NCBI RefSeq assembly: GCF_038237375.1
Contig: NZ_CP151273.1
Coordinates: 558,001 to 622,000 of the forward strand
DNA length: 64,000 bases
Direction: 5' to 3'
DNA from: Alcaligenes sp. SDU_A2
GTDB lineage: Bacteria > Pseudomonadota > Gammaproteobacteria > Burkholderiales > Burkholderiaceae_B
The notes under the pieces were generated by a model. The model had not been told where the DNA came from and ran no database searches. It saw only the letters and a list, made by a program, of their open reading frames with translations. The position numbers were made by a program, and so were the translations under genes. Positions 42,288-51,598 of the stretch are shown piece by piece. Within the stretch, counting starts at the first letter, position 1. Each line of letters starts with the position of its first letter.

Positions 42288-42319
42288 CTTTTCAGCTCTC
42301 TGTTTCCTGGTCTCGCCTT

Positions 42320-45300
42320 ATGGCTGTGCAGCGCACTTTGTCTGGTTCCGATTCTTCCGATGTTGTGGCCGTATCGCCGGGTTTGCTGCTGCAGCCGCAG
42401 TGGCTCGATTACCCGCGTCTGGAAGGAGTGGCGCGCCAGCTTGCAAAAAAAGCCCGTTTCGAGGACCGTCAGGCCATCCGTCGTCTCTGGCTTAAAGCCT
42501 GGCGCTTGCCCCAGGATGCGGCGTTTCTGAATCAAGTCATCGCCGGCGAACTGGCCTTGCCACAAGCAGATGTGCATTTGCAGGCCCGGGGTGTGCCGGT
42601 GATTGTTGTGCAGTGTCTGCGTCTGCTGTTCCAGATGAGCGAAGCCGGCTTGGATGCGACCCGATTTGCGGCCTTGCGCGCCGATCTGGTCGAACGGCGT
42701 GCCGAGCTGGCCGGTGCGATTGCTTCCCAGGCGCTGGTACCCAGCGAGCCTTGGCCCGAACAGGAGCGCGCTGAACGGCTAGAGACCTTGCTAAGCGCTT
42801 GGCGCAGTTTGCCGCACGCGCAGGACTATCTGTGGCGTTTGCAGGCCGAGCGCCGGGATCAGGCCCAGCGGCACCAGCGTTGGGAGCAGGCCAGGCAGGA
42901 GCGCGAACAGGCGCGCCAGCGCGAGCAGCAACAGCAGCAAAGCAAGCTGGAGCAGGCCAGGGATCGCTTGGCGCAGTGGTTGCAGGAGCAAGGATTTACG
43001 CCGGGGAGTGTGTCGGTACGGGCATTCGAGGCCTTGCAGTCGGGTGAGCCGGCTCATTGGTTCATGACAGTGCATGGCCGCAACGCCAGTGCCGCCGTGC
43101 TGGCGCAGGTCTTTGATCTGCCCCAGGAACAGAAAGACATCTTGCTGCAGGCTCAGGCCCAGCGGGAAGAGCGGCTGCGCGAGCAACGTCGCCAGCGCTG
43201 GGCCTGGGAGCAGGAGTGCGTCGGGCCTGAACAGGTGATGGCCTTGCTGGGCATTACGCGTCAGGAGTACGAGCACTGGCTGGCAGATCGGCGTCTGCCC
43301 AGCGTGCGGCTGGAGGAGCGCGGCGCGGCCCGCAGTGGGCGCGCGCGCGTGGCACATCATCCCGATTTATTGGCCGCCATCGATCAAGAGCAGATCGAGC
43401 AATGGCGCACGCAGTTGCAGGCAGGTCTGAATGCGCGAGATCGGGCGCAGTACGAGCGCGCGGCCGACCGGGCGCGCACGCAGTGGCGCCAGCAGCAGGT
43501 GCTGGGCCGCATCGACCTTCAGGAGCAGTGTCGGCACGAGTCCGATCCGGATGACGCACAGCGCCTGTGGTGGCGTAAAGATGTGTGGCTGCCTGTGGCC
43601 GTGCCGGTCGCCGGCCAGGTACAGCACTGGCGCGCCAATGTGGGCATGCAGGCTGTTTTGCCCTTGCCACGCACGGGCGCAGAGCTGGATCGCCTGCCGG
43701 CACGGGTGGCGGTGCTGTTCAATCAGGCTGCGCAGAATCGCTTGGCGCAACGTCTGACCGATGCCCTGGATGCGTTCTTGCAGGCGCAGCGCCCCTTGAT
43801 CGATGGACAGTCTTTTCTGGAGCTGGCGCGTGCTTTGCGCCAAGCCTTGGAAGAGGGGATAGCGCAACCCGACATCGAGGCAGGCGATTTTGAAAAGCGT
43901 CTGGTAGGCGGGCCGGTGCGACGCATCCTGGAATCGGTAGAGCGCCAGCGCGCCCAGGATCTGTTGCGTCTAGGCGATTTTCCGCAGATGTTCAGCCTGG
44001 CCCGGGGCATACGCCGACATTTGGTGTTTCGCCTGGGGCCGACCAATTCGGGCAAGACGCACGAGGCGCTGGAGGCCTTGATGGAGGCGCGCTCCGGGGT
44101 GTATCTGGCACCGCTGCGTCTGCTGGCGATGGAAGTACGGGATCGCTTGATGGCGGCGGGCATTGCCTGCAATCTGGTCACCGGCGAGGAACGTGTCATG
44201 GTGCCGGGGGCTCAGCATACGGCTTGCACCGTGGAGATGATGGACCCGACCCACGAAGTGCGGGTGGCGGTGCTGGACGAGATCCAGATGCTGCAGGATG
44301 AGCAGCGCGGCTGGGCCTGGACGGCGGCGCTGGTGGGCATGCCGGCGCGCACCTTGTTTGTGTGCGGCGATCCGTCCGTTCTGCGCCCATGCGAACGACT
44401 GGTGCGGGCGATGGAAGAAAGCATGGAGCTGGCCTTTACCGAGCGCAAGACCCCGCTGGAGGTCATGGCCCATCCGGTCGATGCGCCGCGCGCCACGCGC
44501 GGTGCCGATCGTGCTCGTCAGGCCCCGCCCTGGCGCGGGCGCAAGGACCGTCAGCGCCAGACCCAAGGCGTGGCCAAGGGCGATGCGGTCGTGGCCTTTA
44601 CCCGCAAAGATGTGTTGACGCTCAGCGCCCGCTATCGCGCCCAGGGCCTGAAAGTGGCCACGATTTATGGGGCTCTTGCTCCCGAGGTGCGGCGTACCGA
44701 ATCCGAGCGTTTTTCGCAGGGACATGCCGATGTATTGGTGGCGACCGACGCCATAGGCATGGGACTGAATCTGCCCATACGACGTGTCATTTTCTCGACG
44801 GTGCATAAATTCGATGGCCGCTCCATGCGGGCGCTCAATGCGACCGAAGTGCGTCAGATTGCTGGCCGGGCGGGTCGTTATGGTCTGTATCCCAAGGGCT
44901 ATGTGGGGGCAATGGACCCACACGATCTGCAGCATGTACGCGCTCAGTTGCAGGCCGACACGCCCGCAGTGGATTTGCGTCTGCCGATTGCGCCCGGTCC
45001 CGACCATGTGCAAGCCTTGGCCGAGCTGCTGGACAATCAGAATATTGGTGCCGTATTGCAGTATTTTGCGCAGAAAGTCGCTTCGGACAGCCCGTTGTTC
45101 CAGACGGCCGGCCTGAAGGATGCCATTGAACTGGGGTTTTGCGTGGACCGTCTGGCTCCACGGCTGGATCTGCGCGAGAAGTTCATTTTTGCCTGCGCGC
45201 CGGTATCAGTCGACAAGGATGCGGAACTGGACTACTTCAAGCGTTGCCTGGCCGCCTATGTCGCCCAGCGCCCTCTGGCTCTGCCGCCCGCGCCGTCCTG

Positions 45301-45535
45301 GCTTAAATCGGCCAGCCCGTCGCGGCTGGAGGATGCGGAACTGCTCAGCAAGCAGATCAGCCTGTATGCCTGGTTCAGCATGAAGTTTCCGCAGGTGTTC
45401 GATCAGGGGCCGTGGTTGCCGGCCCAGCGCGCCGAAGTCAGCCGCTTCATCGAACGCAGCCTGCTGCACCAAAGCGGTTTTGGCCAGACCAGCCGGGAGG
45501 CATACGGTACGCCGGGTATGCAGCGCCGCGCTTGA
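42320..45535 (+). CDS. Suv3-like DExH RNA helicase
   Basis: A large superfamily 2 helicase, 1071 residues from ATG 42320. Motif I is GPTNSGKT at about residue 573, motif II DEIQ at about 653, motif VI QIAGRAGRYG at about 846, with ATDAIGMGLNLP before it; the set is that of Suv3 helicases (mitochondrial RNA degradosome and bacterial relatives). The first 560 residues have no motif I recognised but include a Gln/Glu/Arg-rich coiled stretch (ARQREQQQQQSKLEQARDRL). The C-terminal region has the Suv3 helical part. It probably unwinds structured RNA or RNA-DNA hybrids in the cytoplasm. The frame also opens at a TTG (42269), but that lies in the leader hairpin. The Shine-Dalgarno site is weak. Confidence 0.85.
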   Translation: MAVQRTLSGSDSSDVVAVSPGLLLQPQWLDYPRLEGVARQLAKKARFEDRQAIRRLWLKAWRLPQDAAFLNQVIAGELALPQADVHLQARGVPVIVVQCLRLLFQMSEAGLDATRFAALRADLVERRAELAGAIASQALVPSEPWPEQERAERLETLLSAWRSLPHAQDYLWRLQAERRDQAQRHQRWEQARQEREQARQREQQQQQSKLEQARDRLAQWLQEQGFTPGSVSVRAFEALQSGEPAHWFMTVHGRNASAAVLAQVFDLPQEQKDILLQAQAQREERLREQRRQRWAWEQECVGPEQVMALLGITRQEYEHWLADRRLPSVRLEERGAARSGRARVAHHPDLLAAIDQEQIEQWRTQLQAGLNARDRAQYERAADRARTQWRQQQVLGRIDLQEQCRHESDPDDAQRLWWRKDVWLPVAVPVAGQVQHWRANVGMQAVLPLPRTGAELDRLPARVAVLFNQAAQNRLAQRLTDALDAFLQAQRPLIDGQSFLELARALRQALEEGIAQPDIEAGDFEKRLVGGPVRRILESVERQRAQDLLRLGDFPQMFSLARGIRRHLVFRLGPTNSGKTHEALEALMEARSGVYLAPLRLLAMEVRDRLMAAGIACNLVTGEERVMVPGAQHTACTVEMMDPTHEVRVAVLDEIQMLQDEQRGWAWTAALVGMPARTLFVCGDPSVLRPCERLVRAMEESMELAFTERKTPLEVMAHPVDAPRATRGADRARQAPPWRGRKDRQRQTQGVAKGDAVVAFTRKDVLTLSARYRAQGLKVATIYGALAPEVRRTESERFSQGHADVLVATDAIGMGLNLPIRRVIFSTVHKFDGRSMRALNATEVRQIAGRAGRYGLYPKGYVGAMDPHDLQHVRAQLQADTPAVDLRLPIAPGPDHVQALAELLDNQNIGAVLQYFAQKVASDSPLFQTAGLKDAIELGFCVDRLAPRLDLREKFIFACAPVSVDKDAELDYFKRCLAAYVAQRPLALPPAPSWLKSASPSRLEDAELLSKQISLYAWFSMKFPQVFDQGPWLPAQRAEVSRFIERSLLHQSGFGQTSREAYGTPGMQRRA

Positions 45536-45681
45536 CGATACCGGCATGCGTTCCGGACAATTTAGCCTGAGCCGTCACGTGCTTGCCGGCATTGCGCCCT
45601 AAAGCCGGACGGATTGCCGTCAACTGCGTGAGTCGGCATTTTGTATGTATTACGCCCTGTTTTTGCTGAGCCGATTGTTCG

Positions 45682-46665
45682 ATGACTCTTGTTTCCCCCT
45701 CCACCCTTGATCTGGATAACGATGCCTTGCAACAGGAGGCGCAGGCTTGGGTGATCCGCATGAAAACCTCGTCGCTGACCGCGCGGCAGGCACGCGAGTT
45801 TCGTCGCTGGTGCGCGCGCAGCCAGGCACATGCCACGGCGTTTGCGCAGGCCCGCGAAGTCTGGGACACCTTGCCCCAGATGCGAGAGCAGTGGACGCAA
45901 GAGTTTCAATCACGTCAGGGGCACAGTGGACACAGCCCGACGCGGCGTGCCTTTCTGGGTGGCGCGGTCGCTTTGGGCACACTTTATCTGCTGGCCCGTC
46001 CGCCCATGCAGTTATGGCCCAGCCTGGCGGATTTGCGGGCCGACTATCACACGGGTGCGGGCGAACAGCGCCGCGTAGAAGTGGCCGAGCATACCTGGCT
46101 GGACATGAATACGCGCACGCGTCTGAATCTGCGCGATACGCCGCATCAAGGCCGCTCTGTGCAATTGCTCGATGGCGAGATCGAGGTGCGGCAGGCCGAG
46201 ATGTCGGCCGGCGCTTTGACGGTTTTTGCGGGGGCGGGGTCTATTCAGGCGTTCAATGGCCGCACCAATATCCGTTACCTGAGCGGCGAGGTCTGTGTTA
46301 CCTGCCTGTCGGGCGGGGCGTTGGTCGATTATGCGGGTCAGCGGCAGACACTGCAGGCCGGGCAGCAGCTTGTGTATGGCCGTCGTCCCCTGAGTGCGCC
46401 CCAGGCCTTTTCGCCGCAGCAGGAACCCGTATGGCGCCAGGGCCGCCTGGTGTTCGACAATGCGCCGTTGGCGGCCGTGGTGCGCGAATTGAATCGCTAC
46501 TGGTCGGGCCGTCTGATCCTGACCGACGAATCCCTGGGGGATCGCCGTGTGACCGCTGCTTTCACACTGGACCGCCTGGACCAGGCCCCGGAGTGGATAG
46601 CTAAGACCTACGGAGTCGACTTGACCCGTCTGCCCGGTGGCATCCTGCTACTGGGGCGCGCCTAG
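45682..46665 (+). CDS. FecR-family anti-sigma/regulatory protein, orphan
   Basis: A 327-residue FecR protein. The N-terminal cytoplasmic domain (DUF4880 type) reads EAQAWVIRMKTSSLTARQAREFRRWCARSQAHATAFAQA; FecR proteins use it to hold an ECF sigma factor. One membrane segment lies at about 92-106 (FLGGAVALGTLYLLAR). The periplasmic FecR domain follows (YHTGAGEQRRVEVAEHTWLDMNTRT) and a C-terminal secretin/STN-like DUF4974 part near 250-320 (RLVFDNAPLAAVVRELNRYWSG). The usual sigma-factor gene upstream and TonB-receptor gene downstream are both missing. It may regulate a sigma factor encoded elsewhere or be a relic of a broken system. Confidence 0.85.
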   Translation: MTLVSPSTLDLDNDALQQEAQAWVIRMKTSSLTARQAREFRRWCARSQAHATAFAQAREVWDTLPQMREQWTQEFQSRQGHSGHSPTRRAFLGGAVALGTLYLLARPPMQLWPSLADLRADYHTGAGEQRRVEVAEHTWLDMNTRTRLNLRDTPHQGRSVQLLDGEIEVRQAEMSAGALTVFAGAGSIQAFNGRTNIRYLSGEVCVTCLSGGALVDYAGQRQTLQAGQQLVYGRRPLSAPQAFSPQQEPVWRQGRLVFDNAPLAAVVRELNRYWSGRLILTDESLGDRRVTAAFTLDRLDQAPEWIAKTYGVDLTRLPGGILLLGRA

Positions 46666-46740
46666 GTTTGTCTGCCGCCACCAGGAATGTTGTTTCCTCG
46701 AAATCCGCCCAGATCTTTCCCAGCAATGCTTGATGAGGTA

Positions 46741-46770
46741 AAAAAAGCCACTCCCGCAGGAGTGGCTTTT
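46741..46770. terminator. Bidirectional terminator
   Basis: AAAAAAGCCACTCC, a CGCA loop and GGAGTGGCTTTT form a perfect GC-rich stem with A and T tails, so it can end transcription in both directions. It sits between the convergent FecR and TerC-type genes. Confidence 0.85.
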
Positions 46771-46795
46771 GTGCCGCGTTCAGGTGTCCGGAGTT

Positions 46796-48358
46796 TTACT
46801 CGGCAGATGCCAGTTCATCCTGCTGGCGGCTGACATGCACCATGGCGATGCGGCGCTGGCTGACGTCAGTAATCTCGAAGCGCAGGCCATCGGTTTCCAC
46901 CACCGCGCCCACTTCGGGCAGAGAGTCCAGACGCTCCAGCAAGAAGCCGGCCACGGAGCTGAAGTTACTGTCTTTCTGGAACAATTCTTCGGCGTCCATG
47001 GTCTGGGCCAGCAGCAGCAGATCCGTGCTGCCTTCCACTTGCCATAAATTGGGACCGATTTTCTGGATGGCGGGCTGTTCGTCCTCGTCCGGAAATTCGC
47101 CGGCAATGGCTTCCAGGATATCGATAGGGGTCAACAGACCTTCGATGGCCCCATATTCGTCCGTGACCAGCACGAACTGGCCGTTGGACTGTTTCAGAAT
47201 GGCAATCGCGCTGAGCACATCGGTGTGCTCATGCACGATGATGGGTTCGCGCAGGTCCGGCCATTGTTTGATCTGCGCGTAATTGTCCAGATCGGCCAGC
47301 AGATCCTTGGCGCGCGCCACGCCCACCACCTGATCCAGTTGGCCTTGGCAGACGGGCAGAAAACTGTGCGGGGTGGAACGTAGCTGTTGGCGCAAGGTGT
47401 CGGGTTCGTCCTCGATGTCCAGCCAGGTAATTTCCTGGCGCGGCGTCATCAGCGAACGGATGGGACGCTCGGCCAGGGTCAAGACGCCGCTGACCATATT
47501 GCGCTCTTCGGCGCGAAAGGCTTGCTCCTCGGATTCGACCAGTTGTTCGTCCTGGCCATCTTCTTTGCGCATTTCGCGCTTTTGCGTGCTGAGCATGCGC
47601 AGCACGGCCTGGGCGGTGCGGTCACGCAAAGGGCGGCGTGATTGCGAACGCAGGTCGCTGCGGCGTGCGATCTGGTTGAAGAACTCGATCAGGATGGAAA
47701 AACCGATGGCGGCATACAGATAGCCCTTGGGGATCTTGAAGCCCAGGCCTTCGGCGGTCAGGGTCAGGCCTATCATCAGCAAAAAGCTCAGGCACAGCAC
47801 CACGACCGTGGGATGATTGTTGACGAAGGTGGTCAGCGGCTTGGAGGCCCAGATCATCAGGGCAATGGAGATGATGACGGCGGTCATCATGACCGGTAGT
47901 TCGTCCACCATGCCCACGGCGGTAATGACCGCATCGAGCGAGAACACGGCATCGAGCACCACGATCTGCGCGACCACGACCCCAAAGCTGGCATAGGCCT
48001 TGTTGCTGCTGGCGTGATGGCCGCTGCCCTCCAGGCGTTCGTGCAGTTCGCTGGTGGCCTTAAAGAGCAGGAACAGGCCGCCCAGCAGCAGGATCAGGTC
48101 GCGGCCGGAGAAACTGAGCGGGCCGATGGAGAACAGCGGCGTGGTCAGGGTGACCAGCCAGGAGACGATGGTCAGCAGTCCCAGGCGCATGATCAGCGCC
48201 AGCGACAGACCGATCAGGCGGGCGCGGTCGCGTTGCTCGGGCGGCAGCTTGTCGGCCAGGATAGCAATGAAGATAAGGTTGTCGATGCCGAGAACGATCT
48301 CAAGCACCACCAGGGTCAATAAACCGACCCAGATACTGGGGTCGAGTAGCCATTCCAT
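46796..48358 (-). CDS. TerC/CBS/CorC-domain membrane protein (YegH/YoaE type)
   Basis: A 520-residue inner-membrane protein. Residues about 1-210 form a TerC-type membrane domain with seven segments ([22 protein letters not shown] and later [22 protein letters not shown], the two Asp-containing family motifs). Two CBS domains follow (about 300-410; [16 protein letters not shown] and [23 protein letters not shown]), then a CorC/HlyC-type C-terminal domain to residue 515. TerC proteins are linked to metal-ion (notably manganese) export and to metalation of exported proteins. The order and length match YegH/YoaE of enterobacteria. It is transcribed alone toward a bidirectional terminator. Confidence 0.9.
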   Translation of the reverse strand: MEWLLDPSIWVGLLTLVVLEIVLGIDNLIFIAILADKLPPEQRDRARLIGLSLALIMRLGLLTIVSWLVTLTTPLFSIGPLSFSGRDLILLLGGLFLLFKATSELHERLEGSGHHASSNKAYASFGVVVAQIVVLDAVFSLDAVITAVGMVDELPVMMTAVIISIALMIWASKPLTTFVNNHPTVVVLCLSFLLMIGLTLTAEGLGFKIPKGYLYAAIGFSILIEFFNQIARRSDLRSQSRRPLRDRTAQAVLRMLSTQKREMRKEDGQDEQLVESEEQAFRAEERNMVSGVLTLAERPIRSLMTPRQEITWLDIEDEPDTLRQQLRSTPHSFLPVCQGQLDQVVGVARAKDLLADLDNYAQIKQWPDLREPIIVHEHTDVLSAIAILKQSNGQFVLVTDEYGAIEGLLTPIDILEAIAGEFPDEDEQPAIQKIGPNLWQVEGSTDLLLLAQTMDAEELFQKDSNFSSVAGFLLERLDSLPEVGAVVETDGLRFEITDVSQRRIAMVHVSRQQDELASAE

Positions 48359-48430
48359 AAGGGTGTCCTGTTAGACAGAAGAGGGATATTGCGAAGTAAT
48401 CGTGCGGGATGCGCAGCAGGCGCGCCAGGT

Positions 48431-48778
48431 TCAGGCGCGTGGCGGGCGGCGCTCGGGCGTGAATTCGCAGGAAATGGCGGGTAGGGAAAGGAGGATGAAT
48501 GCTGGCGGCCAGGCGTGCCGCCAAGGAGCGCGCCCCAGACTGGGCAGCGGTGTGTCGGCGTGGTCCACGTAGTCCTGCATGGCGGTTTCAGCCATTAAAG
48601 AGGACAGATTCTGTAAGGAGGCTAACCACTGCACGCTGCTGCGGTCGGCGGGCGCAACCTGACTGACCTCGTGGCGGACCAAGGCAGAAAGGCCGTCCTG
48701 GACGGTGGCCTGGTAGTGGGCGCTGTAGGCCTGGAAGGGAAGAATGAGCAGTAAGACGACGACGAACCAGCGTCTCAT
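48431..48778 (-). CDS. Small exported hypothetical protein
   Basis: A 115-residue protein not assigned to any family I know. It has a clear signal peptide (RRWFVVVLLLILPFQAYSA, cut near residue 20), then a helical stretch (ALVRHEVSQVAPADRSSVQWLASLQNLSSLM) and a second hydrophobic segment (PPAFILLSLPAISCEFTP) before a basic end. It could be periplasmic or membrane-attached. It lies on the same strand as the TerC-type gene, 72 bp upstream of it, and may be co-transcribed. Coding potential is supported by the signal peptide and the gap it fills; no function is suggested. Confidence 0.55.
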   Translation of the reverse strand: MRRWFVVVLLLILPFQAYSAHYQATVQDGLSALVRHEVSQVAPADRSSVQWLASLQNLSSLMAETAMQDYVDHADTPLPSLGRAPWRHAWPPAFILLSLPAISCEFTPERRPPRA

Positions 48779-48834
48779 AGTGTCAGGGCTAAGTCAGAAG
48801 TGCCCCAGTATATCGTAAGCCTGCCCGATGCAGG

Positions 48835-48869
48835 CAAGCAGCACGGCCAGATACTGGCCGTGCTGCTTG
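48835..48869. terminator. 16-bp perfect stem-loop after the pirin gene
   Basis: A 16-bp perfect inverted repeat with a 3-base ATA loop (CAAGCAGCACGGCCAG and its complement) lies 3 bp beyond the pirin stop. It lacks a T-run, so it may be a terminator of the Rho-independent-like or mRNA-stabilising kind. Confidence 0.55.
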
Positions 48870-48872
48870 GCT

Positions 48873-49736
48873 TTAGGACATCTGGCCAAAACGGCCGGCA
48901 TTGAAATCGTTGATGGCCTGGACGATTTCCTGTTGGCTGTTCATGACAAAAGGACCGTAGCCCACCACGGGCTCGTCGATCGGCTCACCGCTGAGCAGCA
49001 GTAGCTGTACATCGCCGTTGGCTTCCAATCGCACTTGCGTGCCTTGTTGTTCCAGCAGCACCATCTGGCCTTCGCGGGCAATGGTCTGATCATTGATCTG
49101 AACCGTGCCGCCCAGTACCACCAGGCCCGTGTTCCAGCCTTCGGGCACAGTGAAGGTCACATCGCGTCCGGCGGTCAGTTTGACATCCCAGACCTGCATG
49201 GGCGTGTGTGTGCTGGCCGGTCCTGTGTGACCCTGGTAGTCGCCGGCGATTACGCGCACCTGACCGGCCTGGCCGTCCAGGGGGACGACGGGGATCTGCG
49301 CATCCAGAATGGCCTGATAGCGGGGCGGCGTCATTTTGGCGCTGGCGGGCAGGTTGACCCATAACTGCACCATATGCAAAGTGCCGCCGTCGCGCGCGAA
49401 AGCCTCCGAGTGGTATTCCTCGTGCAAAATGCCGGCACCGGCGGTCATCCACTGCACGTCGCCCTTGGCGATGGTGCCGCCCTGGCCCGTGGAGTCGCGG
49501 TGCGAGACTTCGCCGTCGTACACAATGGTGACGGTCTCGAAGCCGCGATGCGGATGCTGGCCTACGCCGCGCCGAGGCGAGTTGGCCGGAAACTGCGCCG
49601 GACCGGCATAGTCCAGCAGCAGGAAGGGGCTGTGCTGGGTGGCATCGTCGTGATAGCTGAACAGGGAACGGACGGGAAAGCCATCGCCGACCCAGTGGGG
49701 TTGGGGGGCGTTCAGAACGCTGCTTACGTTTTTCAT
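48873..49736 (-). CDS. Pirin-family protein
   Basis: A 287-residue pirin (YhhW/YhaK type), a two-cupin protein. The N-terminal cupin contains the metal-site pattern HPHRGFETVTIVYDGEVSHRDSTG with the histidines and later GILHEEYH that bind iron or another metal in pirins. The C-terminal cupin begins near residue 160 and lacks metal ligands, as usual. Some relatives have quercetin 2,3-dioxygenase activity, others are regulatory; the true substrate here is unknown. It stands alone, divergent from the desaturase operon, with about 190 bp between the starts. No signal peptide, so cytoplasmic. Confidence 0.9.
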   Translation of the reverse strand: MKNVSSVLNAPQPHWVGDGFPVRSLFSYHDDATQHSPFLLLDYAGPAQFPANSPRRGVGQHPHRGFETVTIVYDGEVSHRDSTGQGGTIAKGDVQWMTAGAGILHEEYHSEAFARDGGTLHMVQLWVNLPASAKMTPPRYQAILDAQIPVVPLDGQAGQVRVIAGDYQGHTGPASTHTPMQVWDVKLTAGRDVTFTVPEGWNTGLVVLGGTVQINDQTIAREGQMVLLEQQGTQVRLEANGDVQLLLLSGEPIDEPVVGYGPFVMNSQQEIVQAINDFNAGRFGQMS

Positions 49737-49928
49737 CGCATATTCCTGTCAAAAAAAATTCTATATATCAAAGGATAAGCCTGAAAAAGGCACTTGATTA
49801 GCCCCCCTTGGCGCAAAACTGTATTGCTCTTTTGCATGCCTGTCCGGCCTGCAATTTGTAACCAATATTGCAGGCGCATGCTGCAGGCTCGGGCTACGAT
49901 GTGCGAAATTTTTAAAACAGGGAGCGGC

Positions 49929-50675
49929 ATGGGCCAGGCTTTTCAGGCGTTGACCATCTGGCAGGTAATGGGCGTGGGGCTGTTGTTTTTCGGCGGCATC
50001 TACCTGCTATTCGCACTGGGCACCTTGGCGCTGACAAAGTGGCTGTTGCCGGCCCTGGGTTGGGGGCGGCCGCTGGACACCCGGCCGTTGCGTCCCGGTC
50101 AATTGCGTCGCGAACTCAAGCAGTCGGGGTCAGCGATTTTGATCTTTGGCCTGGGGATGATTTTCCCCTGGGGCCTGCTGCAACTGGGGTGGGCGCAGTT
50201 CACGCCCAATGCCGGCGCAGGCCGCATCGCTCTGGAAATCCTGGTGTTGTTGATCTGGAACGATGTGCATTTCTGGGTCAACCATCGCCTTTTGCATACG
50301 TCGTGGCTGCGGCGCTTTCATGGCCCGCATCATTCGTCGGTCGTGGTGACGCCATTTTCGACCTACAGTTTTCACCCCATCGAGTCGCTGATGCTGGGCA
50401 ATGTGATTCTGTTGCCTATGGTGGTACACGATTTCAGTTTCTGGTCTTTATTGTCGGTGCCGCTGTTCAGCCTGTTCTTTAACAGTATCGGCCATTCCAA
50501 CTACGACTTCTTCCCGACTGTCTCGGGTGGCAACTGGCTGGCGGCCAGCCGCCGACACCAGCTGCACCATGCCCGCTACAACGGCAATTACGGCTTTCAG
50601 TTCACTTTTATGGACAGGCTGTTTCGCACGCGCCTGCCGGAGCGCCCGCCACAGGCTGGGGAGCCGCAAGCATGA
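49929..50675 (+). CDS. Fatty acid hydroxylase / sterol desaturase superfamily protein
   Basis: A 248-residue integral membrane di-iron enzyme. The three histidine boxes are intact: HRLLH, HGPHH and RRHQLHH. Several hydrophobic segments surround them. ATG 49929 has AGGGAG 4 nt upstream and is preferred over a TTG or ATG further up in the same frame. The superfamily hydroxylates or desaturates lipids, carotenoids or alkyl chains using O2. The stop overlaps the next desaturase gene by 4 bp, so the two oxidative enzymes are translationally coupled, and the operon goes on to the ketosynthase fusion. The product is unknown. Confidence 0.85.
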   Translation: MGQAFQALTIWQVMGVGLLFFGGIYLLFALGTLALTKWLLPALGWGRPLDTRPLRPGQLRRELKQSGSAILIFGLGMIFPWGLLQLGWAQFTPNAGAGRIALEILVLLIWNDVHFWVNHRLLHTSWLRRFHGPHHSSVVVTPFSTYSFHPIESLMLGNVILLPMVVHDFSFWSLLSVPLFSLFFNSIGHSNYDFFPTVSGGNWLAASRRHQLHHARYNGNYGFQFTFMDRLFRTRLPERPPQAGEPQA

Positions 50676-51583
50676 TGGCCTGGCGGCTGCGCAACCGGCG
50701 CGACGTGCAGAGTCTGGCGTATCTGCTGGCCTATCCAGTGTTGGTCGTCGCTTTGTGGCGTGGCGGTTTTTCCTGGCCGCTGTACGGACTGCTGCTGTTT
50801 TTGACGCTAGGCGTGGGTGTCATCAACCATAACCACCATCATCTGCGCATGTGGAGCGCCCGCCTGCCTAATCGGCTGACCGATTTCTGGCTGACAGCCC
50901 TGCAGGGGCATCCGGCCTGTGTGTTCTGGCCCGCGCATGGCCGCAACCACCACCGCTACAAGCATGGTGAACAGGATGCGGCCCGCACCTATCGATTCCG
51001 TCGTGGCGACACCAATGACACATTGGGGTGGCTGATGCATCCTTTCGAGGCCGTGCCGGCCCTCTATCCCATGATTTTTGCCTGGCTGGGCCGTTTGCGC
51101 CGCTACCGGCCCGGCGTCTGGCGCTACTGCATGGCGCAGTACGGTGTGTGGCTGGGCTGTTGGGCCTTGGCTTTGGCGCTCGATCCGGTCAAGGGGTTTT
51201 TGTATGTGATCCTGCCGCAACTGCATGGTTTGCATTGGTTGCTGACCACTAATTATCTGCAGCATGCCCATGCGGATGGGCGTCCCCAGGCCCGTCAGGG
51301 GGCAGTCCTGGCCTATGCGCGCAACTTTGAAGGCCTGGTCAATCCTTTGCTGTTTAATATCGGCCTGCATGTGGCGCATCACGAGCATTCGCGCGCCCAC
51401 TGGTCGGCCTTGACGCGGCTGCACGCGAATGAATACCGCGCCCGCACGCCGGCCGCCCTGAATGAAGGCGGCCTGATTTCCTATATGTTGCGCGTATTCG
51501 TGGCAGGACTGTTTGTACCGGCCTGTCGCAGTCAATCTTTCATGTCCGCCGGCAGTTCCGAGCGTCGGCGCGACTCTGTCTAG
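50672..51583 (+). CDS. Membrane fatty acid desaturase
   Basis: A 303-residue membrane desaturase. Histidine boxes are HNHHH near residue 51, HGRNHHRYKHGEQD near 90 and HVAHHEHSRAHW near 233, the pattern of FADS-type non-haem di-iron enzymes. Hydrophobic pairs flank them. The gene overlaps the preceding hydroxylase-superfamily gene by ATGA and precedes the ketosynthase fusion by 15 bp with an AGGAG site. It would insert a double bond or otherwise oxidise an acyl chain that the neighbours build or modify. Electron donors are not encoded here. Confidence 0.87.
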   Translation: MMAWRLRNRRDVQSLAYLLAYPVLVVALWRGGFSWPLYGLLLFLTLGVGVINHNHHHLRMWSARLPNRLTDFWLTALQGHPACVFWPAHGRNHHRYKHGEQDAARTYRFRRGDTNDTLGWLMHPFEAVPALYPMIFAWLGRLRRYRPGVWRYCMAQYGVWLGCWALALALDPVKGFLYVILPQLHGLHWLLTTNYLQHAHADGRPQARQGAVLAYARNFEGLVNPLLFNIGLHVAHHEHSRAHWSALTRLHANEYRARTPAALNEGGLISYMLRVFVAGLFVPACRSQSFMSAGSSERRRDSV

Positions 51584-51598
51584 TCAGGAGTTTTTTTC

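Noticed and set aside
42269-42319. TTG at 42269 as start of the helicase
   Set aside because: It lies within the loop and stem of an intrinsic terminator and has no ribosome site; the ATG at 42320 is a better start.
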